The notes: generated from the sequence alone by a model not told the origin. Shown: positions 26,991-35,810, counted from the first letter of the stretch. The stretch: 37,254 nucleotides of DNA from Chloroflexi bacterium GWC2_73_18 (GCA_001794945.1 MGMJ01000014.1:1-37254); one strand, 5' to 3'. A program made the numbers and translations.

Positions 26991-27190
26991 TTTACGACTG
27001 TCCGTCGTTCGACGAATGGTCCCGCGTCGCCGGCCACCGGAGACGTGCCGCCGGATGCCCGCCGGCGGACCCATACCGCCGCGCGTCCCTCGTGGGTCGA
27101 TCGGATCGGGCCTCCGGGGGCCGCTCATCGCCGGCCGCGCGGCCGCCTCCCGTGTCAGAGCCGGTTCGTCGAACGAGCACCGATCGTAAA
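26991..27190. repeat. family 1 inverted-arm element, copy D (200 bp)
   Basis: Left TTTACGACTGTCCGTCGTTCGACGAATGG; right GGTTCGTCGAACGAGCACCGATCGTAAA, reverse complement TTTACGATCGGTGCTCGTTCGACGAACC. Confidence 0.85.
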
Positions 27191-27252
27191 CCTGCGGCAA
27201 CGGGCTGGCGAGCGGGTCGGGCAGCCCCCGGGCCAGTTACAATCGCCAGCCG

Positions 27253-28062
27253 ATGTCGACGCTGCCCGGGGCCCGAGCCGAGCCGAACGAGCGCGCCGCC
27301 CCCACGCCTGCCACGGCCGCCCATCCACGTGCGCTGATCCCGCGACCCGAGCGCGTCACCCTCGCCGCCACTGCTCCCGCCATCGACGAGCTCTTCGCCT
27401 TCATGCGCGACGCCGAGCGGCGTTTCGCGACGCTGCGGATGCGGATCGTCGACCGGCGCGAGACGGCGGCCGGGCCGCGGACGAGCACGATCGAGCTGTG
27501 GCTGCGCCACCCCGAGCGAGCGAAGGTGATCACCACGACCGAGGGCGAGGACGGTCGGCCGGTCTACGAGGTCTGGCTCTCCGATGGCGAGCACGTCCGC
27601 ACCTACGACGCGGCCACCAGGGTGACGACCCTGCGCCTGCACCGCCACATCCCGGAGGGGATCGACGACCCGGATCTCCCTGCCACCTCCCGCGTCTACG
27701 CGCCCGTCACGGAGCTGCCGATGGAGTCGCTCCCCGAGGCGTTCGTCCATCCGCAGGGCCTGACGCGCAACGTCCTGGCGAGCGGCCCCGTGGCGCTCGT
27801 CGGCCAGGCGACGATCGCCGGCCGCGAGGCGCTTCTGCTCGAGGCGCGCCACCCTCGCGCCAGCCACCGCGAGAACGACCGCGCCGACCGCTCGATCCTC
27901 GTCGGGGTCGATCGGGCGACCGGCGTCGTCATGCTGCTGGAGGAACGGACCGGCGACGCGGTCGCGCGGCGAGCCGAGGTCACCTACCTGGAGCCCGACG
28001 CGCCGATCGCCGACGACGTCTTCACGGTCCACGTCCCCGCCGACGCGAAACGGATCTTCTGA
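27253..28062 (+). CDS. LolA/RseB-like outer-membrane lipoprotein-sorting-type protein
   Basis: FAFMRDAERRFATLRMRIVDRRETAAGPRTSTIELWLRHPERAKVITTTE...EVWLSDGEHVRTYDAATRV...FTVHVPADAKRIF; TACAAT 9 nt before ATG. Confidence 0.7.
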   Translation: MSTLPGARAEPNERAAPTPATAAHPRALIPRPERVTLAATAPAIDELFAFMRDAERRFATLRMRIVDRRETAAGPRTSTIELWLRHPERAKVITTTEGEDGRPVYEVWLSDGEHVRTYDAATRVTTLRLHRHIPEGIDDPDLPATSRVYAPVTELPMESLPEAFVHPQGLTRNVLASGPVALVGQATIAGREALLLEARHPRASHRENDRADRSILVGVDRATGVVMLLEERTGDAVARRAEVTYLEPDAPIADDVFTVHVPADAKRIF

Positions 28063-28101
28063 GAGCGCGGGGGGCGCCCACGCGGCGCCGGGGGTGACGC
28101 C

Positions 28102-28150
28102 GGCCGCCGAATCGACCGGCGGCCGAAGGCCGATTCGACTGGCGGCGGCC
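28102..28150. repeat. imperfect inverted/direct repeat GGCCGCCGAATCG...CGATTCGACTGGCGGCGGCC
   Basis: CGAATCG pairs with CGATTCG; flanking GGCCGCC/GGCGGCGGCC with a bulge; downstream of the gene ending at 28062. Confidence 0.55.
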
Positions 28151-28163
28151 CCGTCGGGTGGGC

Positions 28164-28169
28164 TATAGT
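28164..28169 (+). promoter_or_regulatory. candidate -10 element TATAGT for the permease transcript
   Basis: Conspicuous AT-rich hexamer in a GC-rich intergenic region, about 220 nt before ATG 28387. Confidence 0.45.
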
Positions 28170-28386
28170 CCCCCGCATACCCGCGTCCCACGTCGGTCGC
28201 CAACGCGCGCGCAGTGAGGAGGAGGACGCCCGCACCGACAGCCCGGCCGGCTGACCGGCCATCCCGCGGCCGTGGCGGTTCGCGGCGCGCGCCCCCGCGG
28301 TCATCCCGGCGCCCCGGCTCCCTGGGAGGGGAAGCCTTGGGCGGCGCCGGTCAACCAGGAGATCATCCAGATCGAGGGAGGTTTCG

Positions 28387-30102
28387 ATGCTCGGAGGTCC
28401 CACACCGCAGGATCGCCAACAGGCCATCGCCCAGGACATCAGGGAGCTGCACGGCCTGGGCTACGCGCAGGAGCTGTTCCGCTCGATGGGCGGCTTCAGC
28501 AACTTCGCCATCAGCTTCAGCATCATCTCGATCCTCACCGGCGCGATCATCCTCTACGACTACGGGCTCGCCTGGGGAGGAACCGCGGCGAGCCTGATCG
28601 GCTGGCCTCTCGTCACCATCTTCGTCCTCGCCATCGCCGCCGCCATGGCGGAGGTCGCCTCGGCCTACCCGACCGCCGGCGGCCTCTACTACTGGGCGAG
28701 CAAGATGAAGAACAAGGACTGGGGCTGGTGGACCGCCTGGCTCAACCTGGGCGGCCAGATCGCCATCGTCGCCGGCATCAACTTCGCCGCTGCCGCCTTC
28801 ATCAACGGGACGATCATCGACAAGATCTTCGGCGGCACCTTCAACACCGCGACCTTCGGACCCATCTCCGGCCAGGTCGTCACCATGGGCGTCCTGATGC
28901 TCGTCCAGTTGGTCCTCAACATCGGCGGCATCCGGGTCGTCGCCTTCCTCAACGACCTGTCGGTCTGGTGGCACATCGTCTTCGTCGTCGCCATCGCCGT
29001 CGCGCTTTTCCTCTTCGGCACGCAGTGGACGACGACCACCAATCCCGACATCGTCCTCTTCTCGACGACGCCGCTCGATACCGTCGGCTCGTGGGCGAAC
29101 AGCTGGCCGATCGACTGCTGGATCGACGATCCGAGCAGCTGCCTGGTCAACATCGGCTTCCCGGCGGCAAGCCAGTACCCGGTGCTCTTCGGTTTCCTGC
29201 CGGTCGCCTTCTTCTTCAGCCTCCTGCAGGCCAACTGGACCTATACCGGCTACGACGCCTCGGCCCACGTCGCCGAGGAGACGATCGGCGCGCGGCTCGG
29301 TTCCGCGTGGGGCGTCTTCCTCTCGGTCGCCGTCTCGGCGATCGTCGGTTACATCGTCCTCTTCGCGCTGACGCTCCACCTGCCGGACATGAGCACGCTC
29401 TTCCCCAAGGAACTGACCGACGAGACGTTCCCCGCGTCGAGCCAGTACTACTTCGGTGGCGGCGTTGCCGTCATCTCCATCCTCGAGACGAACCTGGAGG
29501 CCCTGGGCAGCTGGTTCGGCGCCGCGATCGCAGTGGCGATGAGCCTCTGCGGCCTCTCCTCCATCGCCTCGGCCGGCCGGATGCTCTTCGCCTTCAGCCG
29601 CGACGACGGGATCCCCGGCAGCCGCTGGCTCAAGAAGGTCTCGCACCGCTACCGGACCCCAGCCAACTCGCTCGGTGCGATCGTCGTCTTCTCGTGGCTC
29701 TTCACGGCCGCGGCCTTCATGGTCGGCGGCGGCGTGGCGATCGTCGTCGTGACGGCCATCAGCACGATCCTGCTCTACGCCGCCTACGGCGTGGTGATCT
29801 ACCTCGGCCTGACGACGAGCGAGTGGCGGAGTCACCAGGTCTGGAGCCTGGGCCGCTGGTCGAGGCCGGTCGCCTGGGCCGCCCTCTTCTGGACGGCCGT
29901 CCTGATGGTCCTGTTCGCCTTCCCGACCTCGGGCAACATCAGCTGGCCGTTCATGGTCGGCTTCTTCGTCTTCCTCCTCGTCTACTACTACGCCTGGGCG
30001 AAGAAGCGCTTCATGGGCCCGCACATCATGGGTCGCGAGGCGGAGCTGACCGAGATCGAGCGCGAGTTCGAGGAGGCGGCGGAGCACCTGCGAGAGGCGT
30101 AG
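28387..30102 (+). CDS. APC-family amino acid/amine permease
   Basis: MGGFSNFAISFSIISILTGAIILYDYGLAWGG..., AEVASAYPTAGGLYYWASKM, TYTGYDASAHVAEETIGAR; GAGGGAGG before ATG. Confidence 0.95.
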   Translation: MLGGPTPQDRQQAIAQDIRELHGLGYAQELFRSMGGFSNFAISFSIISILTGAIILYDYGLAWGGTAASLIGWPLVTIFVLAIAAAMAEVASAYPTAGGLYYWASKMKNKDWGWWTAWLNLGGQIAIVAGINFAAAAFINGTIIDKIFGGTFNTATFGPISGQVVTMGVLMLVQLVLNIGGIRVVAFLNDLSVWWHIVFVVAIAVALFLFGTQWTTTTNPDIVLFSTTPLDTVGSWANSWPIDCWIDDPSSCLVNIGFPAASQYPVLFGFLPVAFFFSLLQANWTYTGYDASAHVAEETIGARLGSAWGVFLSVAVSAIVGYIVLFALTLHLPDMSTLFPKELTDETFPASSQYYFGGGVAVISILETNLEALGSWFGAAIAVAMSLCGLSSIASAGRMLFAFSRDDGIPGSRWLKKVSHRYRTPANSLGAIVVFSWLFTAAAFMVGGGVAIVVVTAISTILLYAAYGVVIYLGLTTSEWRSHQVWSLGRWSRPVAWAALFWTAVLMVLFAFPTSGNISWPFMVGFFVFLLVYYYAWAKKRFMGPHIMGREAELTEIEREFEEAAEHLREA

Positions 30103-30128
30103 TCACCGTCCCTTCCCACCAGCTAGAC

Positions 30129-30159
30129 GAGGGCCGGCCGGCTCGTCCGGCCGGCCCTC
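30129..30159 (+). terminator. GC-rich hairpin, 13-bp perfect stem, 5-nt loop, no U tract
   Basis: GAGGGCCGGCCGG-CTCGT-CCGGCCGGCCCTC between the permease and the glutamine synthetase-like gene. Confidence 0.7.
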
Positions 30160-30217
30160 GCGTCGTCATCGACAGGCGCATCATTCGTCGTCAGCGGAGG
30201 CAGGTCGAAGGAGCACC

Positions 30218-31621
30218 ATGAGCGAGCACGCGACACGCGGGGGCGGCCACGCCGAGCCGCCCGAGCTCGAGCAACTGCGCTCGAAGGTCCGTTCGGGGGA
30301 GGTCGACACGATCGTCGTCGCCCTCACCGACATGCAGGGCCGGCTGATGGGGAAACGCGTCCAGGGCCAGGCGTTCCTCGACGGGGTGATCGACCACGGC
30401 GCCCACTTCTGCACCTACCTGCTGGGCACCGACATGGAGATGAACACCCCGGACGGGTACAAGCTGATGAACTGGGAGACCGGCTACGGCGACTGGGTCA
30501 TGGAGCCGGTCTGGTCGTCGCTCCGCTACCTCCCCTGGCTGGAGAAGACGGCCTTCGTCCTTTCCGACACGGTCGACGGGGAGACGCATGCCGAGATCCC
30601 CATCTCGCCGCGCTCGATCCTGAAGCGCCAGTTCGAGAAGGCGCAGGCGATGGGTCTCCGCCCGCTGGCCGGCTCGGAGCTCGAGTTCTACGTCCTCAAG
30701 GACTCCTTCGAGGAGATGCACCGCAAGGGCTACGTCGGGATCGAGACGGTCGGCTACTACAACGAGGACTACCACCTCCTCCAGGCGGCCAAGCTCGAGC
30801 CGCTCTACCGGCAGCTGCGCAACCAGATGGTCGCGGCGCGGATCCCGGTGGAGTTCTCCAAGGGCGAGGCGGCCAACAGCCAGCACGAGATCAACATCCA
30901 CTACTCGGACGTCCTCGAGCAGGCCGACCGGACCGCCCTCTTCAAGCACGGGGCCAAGGAGATCGCCTGGCAAAACGGCTACGGGATCACCTTCATGGCC
31001 AAGCCCGACCACACCTGGACCGGCTCGAGCGGCCACATCCACATCTCGCTCTGGTCGCCCGACGGCGAGACGGCACTCTTCCCGGAGCCCGGCGCGCAGC
31101 CCCATGGCATGTCGGCGGTGATGCGCCAGTTCCTGGGCGGCGTCATGAAGTACGCCCGCGAGCTGGCCGTCTTCATCGCCCCGACCGTCAACTCGTACAA
31201 GCGCTACGCGGTGGCGAGCTGGGCCCCCGTCAACGTGACGTGGGGGCGCGACAACCGGACGACCGGGTTCCGCATCGTGGGGCACGGGAACGGGCTCCAC
31301 ATCGAGGAGCGCCTGCCGGGCGGCGACATGAACCCGTACCTCGCCTTCGCCGCGGTGCTGGGCGCGGGGCTGCGCGGCATCGAGCAGGGGATCGAGCCGC
31401 CGGCCGAGACGAAGGGGAACGGCTACGTGGCGACCGGCTGCGACCGGATGCCGCGGGCGCTGTACGAGGCGATCCACGTCCTCGAGGAGAGCCGGGCCGC
31501 CCGGGAGATCTTCGGCGACGACGTGATCGACCACTACCTCAACTACGCGCGCGTCGAGCAGGAGACCTACGACGCGATCGTCCACCCCTGGGACCGCGCG
31601 CGCTACCTCGAGCGGGGATAG
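30218..31621 (+). CDS. glutamine synthetase family protein (possible gamma-glutamyl-amine ligase)
   Basis: VVALTDMQGRLMGKRV, GSELEFYVL, GEAANSQHEINIHYSDVLEQAD, FMAKPDHTWTGSSGHIHISL, NSYKRYAVASWAPVNVTWGRDNRTTGFRI. Confidence 0.95.
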   Translation: MSEHATRGGGHAEPPELEQLRSKVRSGEVDTIVVALTDMQGRLMGKRVQGQAFLDGVIDHGAHFCTYLLGTDMEMNTPDGYKLMNWETGYGDWVMEPVWSSLRYLPWLEKTAFVLSDTVDGETHAEIPISPRSILKRQFEKAQAMGLRPLAGSELEFYVLKDSFEEMHRKGYVGIETVGYYNEDYHLLQAAKLEPLYRQLRNQMVAARIPVEFSKGEAANSQHEINIHYSDVLEQADRTALFKHGAKEIAWQNGYGITFMAKPDHTWTGSSGHIHISLWSPDGETALFPEPGAQPHGMSAVMRQFLGGVMKYARELAVFIAPTVNSYKRYAVASWAPVNVTWGRDNRTTGFRIVGHGNGLHIEERLPGGDMNPYLAFAAVLGAGLRGIEQGIEPPAETKGNGYVATGCDRMPRALYEAIHVLEESRAAREIFGDDVIDHYLNYARVEQETYDAIVHPWDRARYLERG

Positions 31622-31665
31622 GGGCGGCGCGGGCGACCCGGTCCGAGCGCGGGTGCCCGACGCCG

Positions 31666-31780
31666 ATGCCACTGGCAGTGGCAGAACGGGCCCATCCTGA
31701 GCGCGGCCGGTGATCCGAACGGGAGGCTCGTTGCCCACATCACGCTCGATTCGTGCCGATCCTGCCACTACCACTGGTAA
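31666..31780. repeat. family 2 inverted-arm element, copy b (115 bp)
   Basis: Left ATGCCACTGGCAGTGGCAGAACGGG; right CTGCCACTACCACTGG(TAA), reverse complement CCAGTGGTAGTGGCAG. Confidence 0.65.
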
Positions 31781-31783
31781 CCA

Positions 31784-31835
31784 CCGCCACGTGGCGGCCC
31801 GCGGCGCTCCGCCGCCCGCGGCTCGCGACGCGAGC
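31784..31835. repeat. cluster of perfect palindromes in the GS-SDR intergenic region
   Basis: CCGCCACGTGGCGG (31784-31797) and GCTCGCG-A-CGCGAGC (31821-31835). Confidence 0.8.
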
Positions 31836-31886
31836 CCACCGCCGGCCTGGCGATTCGCCGGGCCCGAGGAAAGGAACGACGGACCC

Positions 31887-32654
31887 ATGCGACTCCAGGA
31901 CAAGGTCTGCATCATCACCGGGGCGGGGAGCGGCATGGGCCGCACCGCGGCGCTCATGTTCGCCCGCGAGGGAGCCCGCGTCGTCGTGGCCGACTACGAC
32001 GAGCCGGCCGGGCGCGAGACGGCCGAGCTGGTCGGGCGGGAGGGCGGCCAGGCGTCCGTCGTGCAAGTCGACGTCTCGGCCGAGGCCGAGGCGAAGCGGA
32101 TGGTCGACCACGCGGTCGAGACGTACGGCCGGGTCGACTGCCTCTACAGCAACGCCGGCATCATGCCCGAGGCCGACCACTCGGTGATCGACACCGACGT
32201 CGCCACCTGGGACCGGGTGATGGCGGTCAACGTGCGGGGCATCTTCCTCGGCTGCAAGTACGCCATCCCACGGATGGTCGAGCAGGGGTCGGGCTCGATC
32301 ATCAACGTCGCCTCGTTCGTGGCGCTCCTCGGCTGCAGCGTGCCGCAGGACGCCTACACCGCGTCCAAGGGTGCGGTCATCTCGCTGACCCGCTCGCTCG
32401 CGGTCCAGTTCGCCCCAAGGGGGGTTCGCTCCAACGCGATCGCACCCGGGCCGGTCGAGACGCCGCTGCTGATGGACTGGCTCCTCAAGGACGAGCAGGC
32501 GAAGCGGATCCGCCTGGCGCGCAACCCGACCGGGCGCTTCGGCAAGCCCGAGGAGGTCGTCTCGGCGGCCGTCTACCTTGCCTCCGACGAGTCGCGCTGG
32601 ACGAACGGCTCGGTCCTCGTCGTCGACGGCGGGATCAGCGTCAACTACTTCTGA
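31887..32654 (+). CDS. short-chain dehydrogenase/reductase
   Basis: VCIITGAGSGMGRTAALMFAREGARVVVADYD, YSNAGIMPEA, YTASKGAVISLTRSLAVQFAPRGVRSNAIAPGPVETPL. Confidence 0.97.
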   Translation: MRLQDKVCIITGAGSGMGRTAALMFAREGARVVVADYDEPAGRETAELVGREGGQASVVQVDVSAEAEAKRMVDHAVETYGRVDCLYSNAGIMPEADHSVIDTDVATWDRVMAVNVRGIFLGCKYAIPRMVEQGSGSIINVASFVALLGCSVPQDAYTASKGAVISLTRSLAVQFAPRGVRSNAIAPGPVETPLLMDWLLKDEQAKRIRLARNPTGRFGKPEEVVSAAVYLASDESRWTNGSVLVVDGGISVNYF

Positions 32655-34449
32655 CGTCGGGGACGCGCGCCGCGGCGGGCGGCAGGTAGATCGTGACCGT
32701 CGTCCCGCGGCCCGGCTCGCTCTGGAGGCGGACGCCGCCGCCAGCCCCACGGGCGACCCCGTGCACCGCCGCCAGCCCCATGCCCGCCCCCTCGCCGAAC
32801 GCCCTGGTGGTGAAGAACGGCTCGAAGGCGCGGGCGCGGGTCGCCTCGTCCATCCCGGCCCCGGTGTCGCTGACCGACAGCGCGACGTAGTCGCCGGCCG
32901 GCAGGTCGACCTCGGCCGCCGCTGCCGCGTCGAGCGCCGCCGTACCGGAGGCGACCGTCAGGGTGCCTCCATGGGGCATCGCCTCGTGGGCGTTGAGGAC
33001 GAGCTCCACGACGAGCCGCTCGACCTGGGCGGGGTCGATCAGGATCTCCGGGGCCGTCGGCTCGAGGACGAGCCACAGCTTCACCGCCTCGCCGACGAGA
33101 CCGCGCAGCAGCGGCTCGAGATCCGCCAGGACCGGGTTCGGCCCGACCACCTGCGGGGCCTGCGGCTGCCGGCGGCTGAAGGTGAGCAGGCGGTGGGTCA
33201 GGAGGGCCGCGCTGTCGGTCGCCTCCCTGATGGCGATCGCGTCCTCCCGGCGCGGATCGGCCGGGTCGAGGGCCGCCATCAGCATCTGGGCGTGGCCCCC
33301 GATCGCCTGGAGCCGGTTGTTGAACGAGTGGGCGATCCCGCCCGCCAGCCGGCCGACCGCCTCGAGCCGCTGCGCCTCGCGCAGCCGCTCTTCGGAGCGG
33401 CGCAGGTCGGTGACGTCCCGCGAGACGCCGAAGACACCGGCGACCTCGCCGCGCTCGTCGCGGTAGACGCCCTTCGTGGTCAGGTGGATGCGGGGCTCGC
33501 CCCCGAACGACACGGCCTCCTCGAAGATCCGCGTCTCCCCGCGCTCGATGGTGGCGCGGTCGTCCGCCATGAACGCCGCCGCCGCGTCGGGGGGGAAGAG
33601 GTCGCGGTCGTCGCGGTCGATCAGCTCCTCGGGACGCCGTCCGACGACGGCTGCCGCGGCGCGGTTGGCCAGGAGGTAGCGCCCGCCGCGGTCCTTGACG
33701 TAGATCGCGTCGGTCGTCCCGTCGGCGACCGCGTTCAGCAGGTCGAAGCTGCGCCGCAGGCGAGCCTCCGCGTCGGCCGCCTGCTCCCGTGCGCCGGTCG
33801 CCTCGGCGAGGGCATCGAGGAGCCGGCGACGCGCTTCACCCACGAGGATGAAGACGACCGCCACCGCCACCCCGACGGCGGCGATCCGGATCGGGGCGGT
33901 CTCGTCCCCGGGAGCGACTTCGTACGGCGGCAGGTACTCCTGGAGCGCGGTGGTGACCAGGGCGGCCAGCCATGCGATCGCCGCCAGCGGGGCGATCGCC
34001 CGGCGGCCCAGGTAGCGGAAGCCGATCGCCACGGCGACGAGCGGAACCAGCGCCAGCGCGACCGGGCTCCAGATAGCGAGGGCGAAGAGCGGTCCGGCGG
34101 CGACCATCGATCCCGCGACGAGAAGCACGGGGCCCTCGACGACGCCGCGGCGCGCGAGCACCCGGGCGCCCAGCAGCCCGAGGCCGGTCGCCAGCGAGGA
34201 CCCGGCGGCCAGGCCGGCCCCGTGGCTGTCGAACGCGACGGACGCCGCCGCCTCCACGACGGCGAACGCGAACGCGATCAGCGCAAAGGCGACGAGGAAG
34301 CGGCGGAGCCACTCGGCGTCGGCGGCCCGCATGGCGGGCAGCTGCCCGGCGCGCGACGCGCTCGAACGCAGGTGGCGGTCCCCCTGGGTCTCGCTGGACA
34401 AGGTAGTGTCTCTCTCTGTCGGGGCTGCCGCCGTGTGGGGATCGGGCAC
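32641..34449 (-). CDS. membrane-bound PAS sensor histidine kinase
   Basis: N-terminal TM helices; PAS RSFDLLNAVADGTTDAIYVKDRGGRYLLANRAAA; H-box GGIAHSFNNRLQAIGGHAQML; HATPase ELVLNAHEAMPHGG...SVSDTGAGMDEATRARAFEPFFTT. Confidence 0.95.
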   Translation of the reverse strand: MPDPHTAAAPTERDTTLSSETQGDRHLRSSASRAGQLPAMRAADAEWLRRFLVAFALIAFAFAVVEAAASVAFDSHGAGLAAGSSLATGLGLLGARVLARRGVVEGPVLLVAGSMVAAGPLFALAIWSPVALALVPLVAVAIGFRYLGRRAIAPLAAIAWLAALVTTALQEYLPPYEVAPGDETAPIRIAAVGVAVAVVFILVGEARRRLLDALAEATGAREQAADAEARLRRSFDLLNAVADGTTDAIYVKDRGGRYLLANRAAAAVVGRRPEELIDRDDRDLFPPDAAAAFMADDRATIERGETRIFEEAVSFGGEPRIHLTTKGVYRDERGEVAGVFGVSRDVTDLRRSEERLREAQRLEAVGRLAGGIAHSFNNRLQAIGGHAQMLMAALDPADPRREDAIAIREATDSAALLTHRLLTFSRRQPQAPQVVGPNPVLADLEPLLRGLVGEAVKLWLVLEPTAPEILIDPAQVERLVVELVLNAHEAMPHGGTLTVASGTAALDAAAAAEVDLPAGDYVALSVSDTGAGMDEATRARAFEPFFTTRAFGEGAGMGLAAVHGVARGAGGGVRLQSEPGRGTTVTIYLPPAAARVPDVRSS

Positions 34450-34605
34450 GCCACCAGGAAGTGCGGGTCCTCAGGGGCGAGTCTGCGAGGGGCGCCGACG
34501 CCTCGCCATGGCCCAGAGGTCTCGGAACCCGCTACGGCGTTCTCCGTACCTCGAACGGCCCCCCCCCGGCTGGCGCGACGCATCGGACTGCGCCACACTG
34601 GCGGC

Positions 34606-34818
34606 GTGGTCGAGCGTGCCGATCCGGCAGGCGACGAACCGACGCCCGCCCCCGACTCCCACCGCATCTCGATCGGCGTCGTCGAGCTGCGCGCGGGCGA
34701 CGACATGGCCGACCCGGAGTTCCGCCGCCTCCACGACACGATGCTCGACGAGTGCGTGGTGCCCGCGTCGCGGAAGGGCTTCGGGGCGCGCGAGCTCTTC
34801 CAGACCGGTGAGGTCTAG
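34606..34818 (+). CDS. hypothetical small protein, 70 aa
   Basis: GTG start; VVERADPAGDEPTPAPDSHRISIGVVELRAGDDMADPEFRRLHDTMLDECVVPASRKGFGARELFQTGEV. Confidence 0.45.
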   Translation: MVERADPAGDEPTPAPDSHRISIGVVELRAGDDMADPEFRRLHDTMLDECVVPASRKGFGARELFQTGEV

Positions 34819-34820
34819 CG

Positions 34821-35612
34821 GTGGCGCGCGGCGCGGCGGCGCGGCCCGGCGCGGTCACCGTCGGCGTCGGCGTCGACATGGGCGCCACCTGGCTACGCGC
34901 CGCGGCGGTCGACCTGCGCGCCGGCCGACTGCGCGGGCCACGACTGGAGATCCGCACGCCGTCTCCGTCCACGCCCGAGACGGTGACCTGGGAGATCGGC
35001 CGCCTGGTCGCCGAGGTCGCCGCCGCCACGTCGTCGACCCTCGCCGCGCCGCTGGGGATCGGCGTCCCCACGCCGGTCGTCGGCGGGCGCACGATGACCG
35101 CCGCCAACATCGACCACGCGTGGATCGGCTATCACGCGGTCGAGCGGATCTCCGCGTCGCTCGGACGGCCGGTGACCGTCGTCAATGACGCCGACGCGGC
35201 CGGCGTCGCCGAGATGCGATTCGGCGCCGGCGCCGGACACCGCGGCGTGGCCATGATCGTGACGCTGGGCACCGGCATCGGCACCGCGCTCTTCGTCGAG
35301 GGCCGGCTCGTGCCGAACCTGGAGCTCGGGCACCTCGAGCTGGGCGGTGAGGACGCGGAGCATCGGGCGGCCGCGTCGGCCAAGAGCCGCAGGCAGCTCG
35401 GCTGGACCGCCTGGGCGGCCGACCTGGACGCTTACCTCCGTCACCTCGACCGGCTGATCTGGCCCGACCTCTTCATCCTCGGCGGCGGCATCAGCCGCCA
35501 GGCCGAGAAGTTCATCCCGCTGCTGACGGTCCGCGCGCCGGTCGTGCCGGCCCGCCTGCGCAACGACGCCGGGATCATCGGCGCGGCGCTCGTCGCGGCC
35601 GAGCGCACCTGA
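34821..35612 (+). CDS. ppgK: polyphosphate glucokinase (ROK family)
   Basis: GVGVDMGATWLRAAAVD, NDADAAGVAEMRFGAGAGHRGVAMIVTLGTGIGTALFVEGRLVPNLELGHLELGG, FILGGGISRQAEKFIPLL. Confidence 0.85.
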   Translation: MARGAAARPGAVTVGVGVDMGATWLRAAAVDLRAGRLRGPRLEIRTPSPSTPETVTWEIGRLVAEVAAATSSTLAAPLGIGVPTPVVGGRTMTAANIDHAWIGYHAVERISASLGRPVTVVNDADAAGVAEMRFGAGAGHRGVAMIVTLGTGIGTALFVEGRLVPNLELGHLELGGEDAEHRAAASAKSRRQLGWTAWAADLDAYLRHLDRLIWPDLFILGGGISRQAEKFIPLLTVRAPVVPARLRNDAGIIGAALVAAERT

Positions 35613-35785
35613 CCGGCGGAGGCCTCCGCGGCCGAGCGCGGCTGATCGCGGGCGCGGCGCGATCCACGGCCTCTGCAACGGCCCGACGCTCCGGCGGGCG
35701 GACCCAACCTCCAAGACCCCGGTAACGCACCCGATCCCCAGTCGAGCGGTGATCAGGACCGGCGGCCGGGACTCGCCCAATCGCA

Positions 35786-35810
35786 TCTACGACGCCCGTC
35801 GTCCGCCGAA
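35786..35810 (+). repeat. solitary degenerate family 1 arm (copy E)
   Basis: TCTACGACGCCCGTCGTCCGCCGAA; no partner arm found downstream. Confidence 0.5.

Noticed and set aside
26991-27190. Reading family 1 arms as coding (YDGPSFDE / SNDGPS peptides appear in several ORFs)
   Set aside because: The peptides arise on both strands because the arm is inverted and palindromic; ORFs running into them are out-of-frame or extend beyond plausible gene boundaries.
34559-34567. Run of nine C residues upstream of the 34606 ORF, possible phase-variable tract
   Set aside because: Only nine bases in a very GC-rich genome and no clear promoter context.
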